Positions 8,735-17,255 of a stretch of 64,000 bases of DNA are shown here, piece by piece. The translations under genes and the position numbers were made by a program. This stretch comes from Bacteroides neonati. GTDB lineage: Bacteria > Bacteroidota > Bacteroidia > Bacteroidales > Bacteroidaceae. The notes beneath the pieces were generated by a model. The model did no database searches, was not told the origin of the DNA, and saw nothing but the letters and a program-made list of their open reading frames with translations. The stretch is from assembly GCF_000499785.1 (NCBI RefSeq), contig NZ_HG726020.1, positions 248,001-312,000 on the forward strand, in the 5' to 3' direction. Every line of letters starts with the position of its first letter. Position 1 is the first letter of the stretch.

Positions 8735-10000
8735 TTATTCTTCGTGCAAGGCTTCCGCGGGCTGAATATTCATTGCCTGCCGTGCCGGATACCAGATACC
8801 GACAACGATCATCAAAGCCATCAATATAAACGTAACGATAGCACCAATCAGTAACCGCGGTATGCTCCAGTCGATATTCCAGTTATCCGTCAGATCGACA
8901 TGACCGATGGTATAGCAGATGATCAGTGCCGGAAGCATGGCAAGCGTCAGCAACAACAATCCTTCTCCATTGAGTCGAGTCCATAAGCCACGGCGAGTAG
9001 AGCCCATTGCCATACGCAAGCCTAGTTCTGCACGACGTTGTTGGGTACGCAACCAAAAGGTTCCGATGATGCCCAAAAAGATGTTGACCAGCAAGAAAGC
9101 GATCATCCACATGCGGGTTCTTACTTCGTTGACCGAGCTGATCTGAAAGGATTCGCGTATCTTACTATAAGGTTTGATATTGAGAATAAATACATTCCCT
9201 ACACTATACTGTGCATCCGATGCTTTCATTATCCGCTCTGCAAATCCGGCATCGGTTCCGGGTTTCACACGGATACTAAATTCAACCCAGCCAATGTAGT
9301 GAGGACTCAAGTCGGTCATCTCCTCTTCGGTTATCAAGACAGCAGCGTAACGGTCGCCATAGTTTGACCAAAAGTCATTGTAACGCACCTTTTTCGTAAC
9401 AGCTCCGATACGATATACTTCGGTGGAGTCGTCGAGATTACTGATTTCTCTGTTGAGTAACGTACGGTCTCCTTTGTATCGCAGGGGAAGAAAGTTCTCC
9501 GAAACCACCAACTGCTTCTTTTCAAGAGCTGTAGAGAGTGTTTGCCAACCACTACCGTCTACGTTTTCATAGCGAAACACCCGGAAGAAATCTTTGGTCA
9601 CGGGACGGCGTAGCATAGTAACCGAAAGTGTATCGACGCGCAGGCTTATGCTCGAATTGCTACCCGTATACGGGCGAGAATTCTGCGAAATAGCGACCGC
9701 CTCTACTTCGGGCAATCGGCGTAGGCGATTAACTATTTCGAGCACATCGAGCCCGGCCTTATTGCGGTGAAGCGTATCGGGATTATACGTACTACACTTA
9801 TCGGTTTTGACCGACAAACGCATCAAGTACGTGTTCTCAATGTCAAAACCTACAGGCTCGTAATAGGTACGGGCACTCACGTAAGCCCAATCGACAATAT
9901 ACCACAACACCACAAATACCAGCAATAATTCAGTGAACAGCCAAGTATTGCTCTTGCGTTCGTTCCATAACTGTTTCAATAATAATATTATATTCATCAT
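8735..10000 (-). CDS. ABC transporter permease, FtsX/MacB type (pair 2, type A)
   Basis: A 421-residue paralogue of the protein at 6164-7429, with the same layout: an N-terminal membrane helix after NERKSNTWLFTELLLV, a periplasmic domain, and three C-terminal helices around RRAELGLRMAMGSTRRGL. It ends YPARQAMNIQPAEALHEE. The C-terminal ~30 codons are nearly identical at DNA level to its paralogue, while the middle of the protein has clearly diverged. That points to tandem duplication followed by local gene conversion. It lies 8 bp from the preceding type B gene, so the two are co-transcribed. Confidence 0.88.
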   Translation of the reverse strand: MMNIILLLKQLWNERKSNTWLFTELLLVFVVLWYIVDWAYVSARTYYEPVGFDIENTYLMRLSVKTDKCSTYNPDTLHRNKAGLDVLEIVNRLRRLPEVEAVAISQNSRPYTGSNSSISLRVDTLSVTMLRRPVTKDFFRVFRYENVDGSGWQTLSTALEKKQLVVSENFLPLRYKGDRTLLNREISNLDDSTEVYRIGAVTKKVRYNDFWSNYGDRYAAVLITEEEMTDLSPHYIGWVEFSIRVKPGTDAGFAERIMKASDAQYSVGNVFILNIKPYSKIRESFQISSVNEVRTRMWMIAFLLVNIFLGIIGTFWLRTQQRRAELGLRMAMGSTRRGLWTRLNGEGLLLLTLAMLPALIICYTIGHVDLTDNWNIDWSIPRLLIGAIVTFILMALMIVVGIWYPARQAMNIQPAEALHEE

Positions 10001-10008
10001 TCAGGGAG

Positions 10009-11292
10009 TTAACGTTGATTTAATGCATCGACAATAGTGGTGTGGGTAGAACGCCAAGCAGGTATGCCGGCACTCAACAGATTCAACACCAAACAGAACA
10101 GTAATGCAAGCAAGAAGACTTGCGGACTAAACAATAAGGAAGCACTCACGGTATTGGTTCCGTTCATCGAGGCAGACATCACGCTGCCAAACAACATATC
10201 GCTCAACAGGATCGTACTCGCATAGCTCAGCACCAATCCCACAGCTCCTCCCAGCAGAGTGAGCAGTAGGTTTTCAGATAGAACCTGTATCATCAGTTCG
10301 CTACGTGTAGCACCAAAAGCCTTCCGCACACCGATCTCGGGCAGACGCTTACGCATACGCGACAAAGTTAACCCCGACAAGTTGATGGCCGGAACCAGCA
10401 ACAGGATAGCCATCGAAACAATCAGCGTAATGACGGCTCCCTTCACATCGGGCAGGTTATTGGCACTATATCGATAGGAGGAGATAAAATAAGTATCGGG
10501 CTGATTCATGTATTCGACTTGATAATCAGTCAATGTTGTATTATACAGCAGTCGAAGACGATTGCACTCTTGACGAATGGCAGAGAAATCGGCAGTCGAA
10601 CGAGCCAGAATATATACGCGCATCGACCCCATAATCCCATTGCTCCATGTATCATCAGTAAGATTGGTACTTGTAAACGGTATCCATGCTTGCGCATACG
10701 CTCCTTCGGTTAGTTGAGATACGTTTTTCACTACGCCGACAACCGTATATTCGGCATGATTCAGTAAAAGTGTCTTTCCTACCGCATCGGTCGTTCCAAA
10801 AAGTTTGCGGGCTATTTCTGCAGTAACCACTACGCGAGGCAATCCGGACTCAAAGTCGGCTTCCGTAAAGGACTTCCCACTTAGAAAGGCAAAGTCGAAC
10901 ACACGCCAATAAGCTGCATCGACTTGTTTTACATCGCAGCTAATCTTATCGCCTGCAGGAAGCGAAGCAAGCATTTCATCCGCACTCCATCCCGTAACGG
11001 ATACCGCTTCGGGAATCGTTAGTTTCTTAAAGCACTCTTTAGCAGTAGTATACGACATCAGCCCGTGGCTCTTCCATCGTTCATTGCTTTTGCTGGCACA
11101 ACGTATCGATTTGACTAGCAACATCCGGTCGCGGTTGTTCTCCGGTGCCATCGGTGATATACCGGCACGCAGCGTAATCACAATCACCATAATCATGGCA
11201 ATGGCAAAGGCTGTTCCGGCAATGGATATGATACTCAGCAGCCGGTTTTCTTTGAGCAGATGAACCGCCTGCTTAAAATAAAGCTTTATCAT
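10009..11292 (-). CDS. ABC transporter permease, FtsX/MacB type (pair 2, type B)
   Basis: A 427-residue protein with an N-terminal helix (LLSIISIAGTAFAIAMIMVIVI), a MacB-like periplasmic domain with ARKLFGTTDAVGKTLLLNHAEYTVVGVV, and then RMRKRLPEIGVRKAFGATRSELMIQ leading into three C-terminal helices. It ends AWRSTHTTIVDALNQR. It is the partner of the type A permease 8 bp downstream and closely resembles the 7433-8722 protein. It follows the DUF2807 gene by 33 bp within the operon. Confidence 0.88.
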   Translation of the reverse strand: MIKLYFKQAVHLLKENRLLSIISIAGTAFAIAMIMVIVITLRAGISPMAPENNRDRMLLVKSIRCASKSNERWKSHGLMSYTTAKECFKKLTIPEAVSVTGWSADEMLASLPAGDKISCDVKQVDAAYWRVFDFAFLSGKSFTEADFESGLPRVVVTAEIARKLFGTTDAVGKTLLLNHAEYTVVGVVKNVSQLTEGAYAQAWIPFTSTNLTDDTWSNGIMGSMRVYILARSTADFSAIRQECNRLRLLYNTTLTDYQVEYMNQPDTYFISSYRYSANNLPDVKGAVITLIVSMAILLLVPAINLSGLTLSRMRKRLPEIGVRKAFGATRSELMIQVLSENLLLTLLGGAVGLVLSYASTILLSDMLFGSVMSASMNGTNTVSASLLFSPQVFLLALLFCLVLNLLSAGIPAWRSTHTTIVDALNQR

Positions 11293-11325
11293 AATTCTAT
11301 GCGTTGATTATTCAAACCTACAAAC

Positions 11326-11943
11326 TTACTCCTCAACAGTTAATTTCTTCGTATTCACACTGCCAATCCCATCTTTGCTTATCTGCGCCGTTTTGGCCTG
11401 ACCCGACAGCGTTACGCTACCAATACCGTCGACACTCGCCCGCAGGTGATCACAGTTGAGGTGGATATCGGCCTTTCCTACTCCCTCCATCTTCAGTTGA
11501 AGGTTTTTGCAAGTGAGGTCGTTGATGCGAATACCACCCACACCCTCGAATGCGAGTAGCAGATCGCTCAGTTTGAGAGGCTGGGTACTGATGAAATCGC
11601 CCACACCGCTTATCTTGACAGTCGACAAGGTCGGTGCGGTGATGTAGTATTTCACCCCTTTCATCTTATTGTTTCTCTTGCCTTGTTCCTGAATACGGAT
11701 CACTAAGGTGTGGTTCTTCACCTCGGTCACGAGCTTTGCCAGATACTTCTCCGGTCCCTCCATGCGAAAAGAGCAATCATCGGATTGAGTAAAAATGATG
11801 TCGCCCACTGCCTCCATACGGATGGCGGAGAAGGTAGATACCGCCTCGTTGCGGACAATTACTTTATCAGACTGTGCATAGATGGGGAGCAAAAGTGCGC
11901 CTATGAGCAACAGGGTTGCAATTAGAAATAGTTTGGTATTCAT
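11326..11943 (-). CDS. DUF2807 (head-GIN) secreted protein
   Basis: A 205-residue protein with a signal peptide (MNTKLFLIATLLLIGALLLPIYA). A right-handed, repeat-rich beta domain follows, in which short strands recur with GVG/GIG turns (RMEAVGDIIF, KISGVGDFIS, AFEGVGGIRI, KMEGVGKADI, SVDGIGSVTL, SKDGIGSVNT). This is the DUF2807 putative auto-transporter adhesin / head-GIN fold common in Bacteroidetes. Its function is not established. Its position between the ATPase and permeases suggests an extracytoplasmic accessory protein of the exporter. Confidence 0.85.
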   Translation of the reverse strand: MNTKLFLIATLLLIGALLLPIYAQSDKVIVRNEAVSTFSAIRMEAVGDIIFTQSDDCSFRMEGPEKYLAKLVTEVKNHTLVIRIQEQGKRNNKMKGVKYYITAPTLSTVKISGVGDFISTQPLKLSDLLLAFEGVGGIRINDLTCKNLQLKMEGVGKADIHLNCDHLRASVDGIGSVTLSGQAKTAQISKDGIGSVNTKKLTVEE

Positions 11944-11976
11944 TTTTTTCTTTTGTTTATTGTTGAATTGAATTCA

Positions 11977-12642
11977 TTATTGTACCTGACGTCCGTCGAA
12001 GAAACGGATGGTGCGCGACGTTTGCCGAGCTTGCTCTTCGTTGTGTGTTACCATAATAATGGTGCGGCCGTCTTCGCGGTTTAGCCGGTGCAATAGTTCC
12101 ATGACCTCCGCTCCCATCTTCGAATCGAGGTTACCGGTAGGCTCATCGGCCAGGATGATATCGGGATTACCGATGATGGCACGTGCCACCGCTACACGCT
12201 GACACTGTCCACCGGACAACTGTGTGGGGAAGTGTCGCATGCGATGGCTCAATCCTACCTTTTCAAGTACCTCTTGTGCCAACCGTTTGCGTTCGCCGGC
12301 ACTTACTTTGCGGTAGAGCAAGGGAAGCTCCACATTGTCGAGCACATTGAGCGAGTTAATAAGGTGAAACGACTGGAACACGAACCCCAACGCCTTGTTG
12401 CGAAAGGCAGCCAGTTCCTTATCTTTCATCGTCTCGGTACGTGTTCCGTTTATTTCGATGCTCCCCGTGGTAGGTGTATCGAGCAAGCCCATGATATTGA
12501 GCAAGGTTGATTTACCACAACCCGATGGGCCCATGATGCTGAGGAACTCCCCACGATTCACCGTCAGGTTTACATTTTCGAGAGCTACTGTCTCGATCTC
12601 GTTGGTGCGATAGATTTTAGAGAGTGAAGTAAGTGTAATCAT
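11977..12642 (-). CDS. ABC transporter ATP-binding protein, MacB/LolD type
   Basis: A 221-residue ATPase. The Walker A is GPSGCGKST (38-46), the Q-loop FVFQS ends at about residue 91, the signature is LSGGQ (142-146), Walker B is IILADE (162-167), and the H-loop is MVTHN near 200. Length and motif spacing match LolD/MacB-type ATPases that pair with FtsX-like permeases. It is the only ATPase in the array, so it probably energises all three permease pairs; that is inference. It starts the second half of the array, after a 640-bp gap that could hold a separate promoter. Confidence 0.92.
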   Translation of the reverse strand: MITLTSLSKIYRTNEIETVALENVNLTVNRGEFLSIMGPSGCGKSTLLNIMGLLDTPTTGSIEINGTRTETMKDKELAAFRNKALGFVFQSFHLINSLNVLDNVELPLLYRKVSAGERKRLAQEVLEKVGLSHRMRHFPTQLSGGQCQRVAVARAIIGNPDIILADEPTGNLDSKMGAEVMELLHRLNREDGRTIIMVTHNEEQARQTSRTIRFFDGRQVQ

Positions 12643-13286
12643 AAGTCTATGTATTTTGTTAATGGATATTCGTGTATTACTTTAATAACTAATAATCAAA
12701 TGGTATGCCAAATAAGTAAATAACTTATTATGTGCACTTTAGATAAAACAGAACCTGTCCGATAACGAACACTGTGCTCGCCAGCGAACGGAACAACGGA
12801 CGATATCCGATAAGAACGACCAACAGGCAATGCAACTATAGTATTGACATTTTGTATTTTCAGTCGATGCGTGAATGGCTTATACGCTTGCAGCGGTCGA
12901 GGAAAACAGAACGATAGTGCTGTGAACGATCTGGAAGTTGGCTAATAGATAGCGATCATCTATATTTAAATAAGGTAGAATGAAAGCCTAATAGGCGTTG
13001 CTTCGAATCAAAAGAAACACTGCTTCGGACCAAAAGGATACTATCTTCGGACCAAATGGGTACTATCTTCGGACGAAATGAGCCCTCTCTTCACTTGGAA
13101 AGAAGTATATTCATGAATAATATCGTATATTTATAATCATATAGAGAGCAAATCTACATATTATTGCACTACAATCATTCGTAATCACGCTATTTCGCCT
13201 GTTCAGGAAGAAAACGATGTAAGTAAAAAAAGTATTTACGTATCATTTTAATCGAAAACCGTACTGATTGCTAACACTTAACGATT
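12643..13286. other. 644-bp gap inside the ABC array
   Basis: No convincing ORF on either strand. It separates the upstream adaptor/permease half from the ATPase half of the minus-strand array and contains four 22-bp tandem repeats (12999-13086). The rest is AT-rich with no recognisable gene, and I could not place a clean promoter in it. Confidence 0.6.
12999..13086. repeat. Four tandem 22-bp imperfect repeats
   Basis: Units start at 12999, 13021, 13043 and 13065. The core is CTTCGGACCAAA followed by a variable GGATACT/GGGTACT end. Units 2 and 3 are closest, units 1 and 4 more decayed, and a fifth fragment (CTCTTCACTTGG) follows. About two helical turns per unit would place copies on one face of the DNA. 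No gene overlaps it. Confidence 0.85.
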
Positions 13287-14558
13287 CTATTCATCGCGTA
13301 ATACCTCTGCCGGTTGTACCTTCATTGCACGGCTTGCAGGAAACCAAGTTCCCAAACTGATGATAGAGAGCAACACAAACAGTGCAAGCCCCAACCCAAT
13401 CAACAAACGCCACCAGGTAAAAGGAATATGGTAGGTTTCCGGAATCTCCATCACAAAGAAGTTGGCGATAACGATCAGTGACAACGGAAGAATGGTTACC
13501 AGCAACAACCACCCTTCGGCAGTGAAAAAGAAACCCACCTTGCTACGGGTACTGCCCATGGCCATACGCAGTCCTATTTCGGATCGACGCTGTTCGATAC
13601 GCAGCCAAAATACACTGATTACTCCAAAGAATACATTGAGCAGAATGAAGAGCACCAACAAGAGAGAGATATGGAGCATCTGCCACGTATGAGCAAGGAG
13701 CGAATCGCGTTTATCCAACCAGCTTTCGGCACCATTCACGTACAGGTTACCATCGCGTAACCGATCTCCTAAACCAATCAAGAAAGCATCCATCTGTTCT
13801 TGTGTCATAGCCGTTTTCATGCGTAAACTGGCCTCCATCATAGCGGCACCAAAAAGACCGGAGCGTTGTTCTACTTCGGCAGCATCCATTACCTGGTAAA
13901 ACATGGCGGTAGAACGACTGAAGTCATCTTCGCGAATGGGTGTGGTTACTGCCGCAATATGAACCTCCGTACCACCGGAAGACATCACTACTTTCTGTCC
14001 GGCAGCAGCATTGATACTACCGAAGAAATCGACCGCCAATTCGGGAGTGACAAAGATATCCGAGGGATGCTTTCGAGACAACTCATCAAGTGCCTCACCG
14101 CCTTGTCCTCGAATGCCGAATACATTGAAATATTCCGGAGTAACGTAATAACAATGATAACTTTGCTCCTTAAAGCGTGCCGAATCGGCGGTACAAGGCA
14201 GCAAGGAACGCCATGTATTGCCCGAAGAGTAAGGCGAAGAGAAGAAGGCTACGCAAGCATCCTCCACCTCATCACAACGACGCAAGCGATCGAGAATCGC
14301 GGTCAGAGCCTCCCCCTGTGTCTTATGAAGCAGCGTATCGGATTCATATTCGGTGGCTTCTTGCGTATAGTTATCAAAAGAGAGTCGCCAGCAGTTTTCT
14401 ACCCGATAACCCAATGGACGGAGATATAAGGTTGTTTGTACCACAAACAGGTCTGCAATCGCCCATAGTGCCACAAACACAAGCAGGAGTTCAAACGCAA
14501 TCCAGGAATTTTGCCGACGCTGATTCCAAATAAGCTTAAGTAATTGTCGTATCATCAT
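13287..14558 (-). CDS. ABC transporter permease, FtsX/MacB type (pair 3, type A)
   Basis: A 423-residue protein. The N-terminal helix follows NQRRQNSWIAFELLLVFVALWAIADL. The periplasmic domain spans ~50-280. Three C-terminal helices come after RRSEIGLRMAMGSTRSKVGFFFTAEGW, and the end is FPASRAMKVQPAEVLRDE. It is more divergent from the two other type A copies than they are from each other. It lies 13 bp from its type B partner and belongs to the upstream half of the array with the membrane-fusion adaptor. Confidence 0.88.
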   Translation of the reverse strand: MMIRQLLKLIWNQRRQNSWIAFELLLVFVALWAIADLFVVQTTLYLRPLGYRVENCWRLSFDNYTQEATEYESDTLLHKTQGEALTAILDRLRRCDEVEDACVAFFSSPYSSGNTWRSLLPCTADSARFKEQSYHCYYVTPEYFNVFGIRGQGGEALDELSRKHPSDIFVTPELAVDFFGSINAAAGQKVVMSSGGTEVHIAAVTTPIREDDFSRSTAMFYQVMDAAEVEQRSGLFGAAMMEASLRMKTAMTQEQMDAFLIGLGDRLRDGNLYVNGAESWLDKRDSLLAHTWQMLHISLLLVLFILLNVFFGVISVFWLRIEQRRSEIGLRMAMGSTRSKVGFFFTAEGWLLLVTILPLSLIVIANFFVMEIPETYHIPFTWWRLLIGLGLALFVLLSIISLGTWFPASRAMKVQPAEVLRDE

Positions 14559-14571
14559 TTCTTCGTATTTA

Positions 14572-15834
14572 TTATTCTAAATCATTCAAGGCTTGTACAA
14601 TCGGCATTCGGGCTGCTTTATAGGCAGGCCATCCTGCACTCAGTAAATTGAGTATTAAGATAAAGAGAAACGCCAACAGGAAAGTAGCAGGCTGTAATAG
14701 CATCTCAAAACTAAAGTGAGGCATCGTAGTAAAAAGGATAGAACGGCACAGATAGAGCAATACATAGGAGAAAATCAATCCGATGGCTCCGCCTATGCAA
14801 GAGATCAGTAAATTCTCCGTCAGTACCTGCATAACAAGAATGCCGGAATGTGCTCCAAAGGACTTTCGGATACCAATCTCGCTGCGACGTTTACGAAACT
14901 GAGTCAACGTGATACCTATCGTATTGAGTGCAGGCAGCAAAAGCAAGAAAAGCAACATTCCACCTGTATTTAGAAGCCACTGTTGCAGTTTCGGCTCAGA
15001 GAATCCGTTGGCACCTATAATCCGCTCCCACTGCGTATAAGGGCTATAAATGAAATCTATTTCCGTTTCTGCCAGCGATCCGTTGAAGCGATTTACCTTC
15101 TCTTGCAACTCCTTACGAATGCTTGCGAAATCACTTGATGAAGCTGCCAGCAGGTAAGCTGAAAAAGGGCCGGTTGTGTTCTCGTACGAACGGGAACCGC
15201 TCATCAACTCTGTATTGACCGTATAAGGAATCCATACATCCGCATATGCAACCTGAGCCGATCGGCTAACATCGTCCACCACTCCACACACCTTATAATT
15301 AAGGTGGTTCATTCGAAAGGTCGCCCCCACCGCATCGGCAGTGCCAAACAGTTTACGTGCCATCGTTGCCGAAACCACTACCCGCCTGAGCTTTGCTTCC
15401 ATATCGGTAGTAGTGAAAGGACCACCCGATATAAAATGGAAATCGAAGATTCGCCAAAACGACTGATCGGTAAAGAGAACAGTGCATGAAGTCGACAAGC
15501 GCTCTCCGGGCTTATTAATAAACTGCTTCGCTTTGGCTATTCCCGTAACAGCCTGCGGGGTTTGAAGCGAATATAAACATTCGCGGAGCACCCGCAAACT
15601 CATCTGCCCGTTATTCTTTCCGGCATCATCTGCCGACCGGGCACTCATACTGGTAACGTAGAGCATACGATAGCGATTATTCTCGGGAGCGTAATTGGCA
15701 TAGTTTACCTGATAAATCAAGACAACAAGCATCACAGCAGCCACAGACAGAGCCGTTCCGGCTATGGAGATAGAGGTAATCAGCCTATTCTGCCGAAGCA
15801 ATTGCCAGGCTTGTTTTAAATAGAGTTTAATCAT
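14572..15834 (-). CDS. ABC transporter permease, FtsX/MacB type (pair 3, type B)
   Basis: A 420-residue protein with an N-terminal helix (LITSISIAGTALSVAAVMLVVLIYQ), a MacB-like periplasmic domain (ARKLFGTADAVGATFRMNHLNYKVCGVV), then FRKRRSEIGIRKSFGAHSGILVMQ and three C-terminal helices. It ends AYKAARMPIVQALNDLE. It begins 11 bp after the adaptor gene, so adaptor and permease pair 3 form a tight transcriptional unit. Confidence 0.88.
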   Translation of the reverse strand: MIKLYLKQAWQLLRQNRLITSISIAGTALSVAAVMLVVLIYQVNYANYAPENNRYRMLYVTSMSARSADDAGKNNGQMSLRVLRECLYSLQTPQAVTGIAKAKQFINKPGERLSTSCTVLFTDQSFWRIFDFHFISGGPFTTTDMEAKLRRVVVSATMARKLFGTADAVGATFRMNHLNYKVCGVVDDVSRSAQVAYADVWIPYTVNTELMSGSRSYENTTGPFSAYLLAASSSDFASIRKELQEKVNRFNGSLAETEIDFIYSPYTQWERIIGANGFSEPKLQQWLLNTGGMLLFLLLLPALNTIGITLTQFRKRRSEIGIRKSFGAHSGILVMQVLTENLLISCIGGAIGLIFSYVLLYLCRSILFTTMPHFSFEMLLQPATFLLAFLFILILNLLSAGWPAYKAARMPIVQALNDLE

Positions 15835-15845
15835 AATACCGATCT

Positions 15846-17093
15846 TTATTTTACTTTGAGTTTGTTCTTATTCTTGTACGGACTCATGTCACTCACTACC
15901 ACACGGTCTCCTACTTTGAGCCCACCGAGTACTTCGACAAACTCGAAGTTCGAATCGCCAAGTTGTACCTTACGCTTCACAATCTCATCCTCGGAGGTCA
16001 TCACAAAGAGTTCGTATTCGCCACGTCCCACGTAGTAAGAGCCATTGGCGAGGCGCATCACATCTTCTTTGATGGCATTCATCACGTAGAGGTCTGTTTT
16101 GAGTCCCGAACGCAGGCGCTTGTTGTTATCGTCGGTCAGTTGTACCGAGAAAGAGATGACACCGTTCTTCGACAGCGGCGTAACGCTGCTCACCGTTCCT
16201 TCGAGCTTCTCGTTTCCTATCTTAACAATCGCCTTTCCGCCTGCTGCTACACGGTCGCCATAGGTATCGGCTATCTCGCCCTCTACCTTGAAGTGGCTCA
16301 GATCGGAGATGATGGCCACCTGTCCGCCTTGTACAATCTGTGCACCGATCTGGTTGTTGATATAGGTGAGGATGGCTTTGCGGGGCGAGCGTATCTGTGC
16401 ATCATCGAGCGTGCGCTTCATCTCGGCCAGGCTCTTGCGGAAGATGTTGAAGTCGAGCTCCTGTACCTTCAGTTCGGCAGCCGCTACCTCGCGCTCATTG
16501 GCATACTGTTGTTTGAGCTGTTCATATTCGAGCTGCGCCACGTTGTAGCTTAGTTCGGCCTGCCGCACCTTGTCGGTAGTACCCGCACCGAGGCTGTCGA
16601 GGTAGTGTTCGTTGCGCAGTTCCACCTTCATGCGAGCCAGCTTCATGGTCGATACCTTGATCTGCATAGCCATGTCCGATAGCTTCGTTTGGTTGTTGAC
16701 CCGTAGCTGATCGAGCTTGTAGCGTCGCATCTGTTCTTCGTCGAGTAGCTTCTTATAATCGGTTTCGGCACTTTGCAGGTCGAGTTTGAGGATGGGCGTA
16801 CCCACATCAACACTGTCGCCTCCTTTGCGGTAAACCTCAATCACACGGCTGTTGATGGGCGAATTGATAATCTCTTCAAAAGCAGGAGCTACCTTGCCCG
16901 AGGCACTGACGCTTACCTCGATGGTTCCTTTATCGACCGTCGATAGCACCAGATCCTTCTTCTGCACCCCGGCACGCATCAGGGAGATGAGCACGCTGAC
17001 AAGTACCACACCACCTATGCCGATGCTACCCCAGCGGATTATCTTTTTGTTGCGCTCTTTGTTACGTACTTCTTTGGGAATTTCTCTGTCCAT
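15846..17093 (-). CDS. Periplasmic adaptor (HlyD/MacA-type membrane-fusion protein)
   Basis: A 415-residue protein with a short cytoplasmic N-terminus and one membrane anchor (about 20-40, IIRWGSIGIGGVVLVSVLISLM). A split lipoyl/barrel-sandwich domain (IINSPINSRVIEVYRKGGDSVDVGTPILKL) brackets a long alpha-helical hairpin (~110-230, Glu/Lys/Leu rich). A beta-barrel domain and a C-terminal membrane-proximal domain follow. Adaptors of this class link inner-membrane MacB-like pumps to outer-membrane channels. It is the first gene of the minus-strand array. No TolC-like outer-membrane factor is encoded in the array. Confidence 0.9.
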   Translation of the reverse strand: MDREIPKEVRNKERNKKIIRWGSIGIGGVVLVSVLISLMRAGVQKKDLVLSTVDKGTIEVSVSASGKVAPAFEEIINSPINSRVIEVYRKGGDSVDVGTPILKLDLQSAETDYKKLLDEEQMRRYKLDQLRVNNQTKLSDMAMQIKVSTMKLARMKVELRNEHYLDSLGAGTTDKVRQAELSYNVAQLEYEQLKQQYANEREVAAAELKVQELDFNIFRKSLAEMKRTLDDAQIRSPRKAILTYINNQIGAQIVQGGQVAIISDLSHFKVEGEIADTYGDRVAAGGKAIVKIGNEKLEGTVSSVTPLSKNGVISFSVQLTDDNNKRLRSGLKTDLYVMNAIKEDVMRLANGSYYVGRGEYELFVMTSEDEIVKRKVQLGDSNFEFVEVLGGLKVGDRVVVSDMSPYKNKNKLKVK

Positions 17094-17162
17094 ATCGTTT
17101 CTTTTTATGTTTTGGTATTACGTTTAGGGAATGATACGAATAGTAGATTGCCAATACCATGC

Positions 17163-17170
17163 CAAAGTTA
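17163..17170 (-). promoter_or_regulatory. Probable -7 box of the ABC array
   Basis: CAAAGTTA on the plus strand is TAACTTTG on the minus strand, a match to the Bacteroidetes -7 consensus TAnnTTTG, about 70 bp before the adaptor start. The matching -33 box is degenerate (CGAAA near 17190). Confidence 0.5.
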
Positions 17171-17205
17171 TAAAACACTGATAGAAAGACGAAAGAATAA
17201 AAAAA

Positions 17206-17229
17206 AGAGTGTCCGATATCGGACACTCT
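17206..17229 (-). terminator. Intrinsic terminator of the LysM glucosaminidase gene
   Basis: A perfect 24-bp palindrome (AGAGTGTCCGAT and its complement). On the minus strand it is followed directly by a run of eight T. It lies 26 bp past the stop of the glucosaminidase gene. Confidence 0.9.
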
Positions 17230-17255
17230 GTACAGTATTGAAACACAACGGCGAG

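Noticed and set aside
12999..13086. Tandem repeats as a CRISPR array
   Set aside because: The units abut directly with no unique spacers, are only 22 bp, and no cas genes are near.
15963..16553. 196-residue plus-strand ORF antisense to the adaptor gene
   Set aside because: It is a reading-frame shadow of the coiled-coil region of the adaptor and has no independent support.
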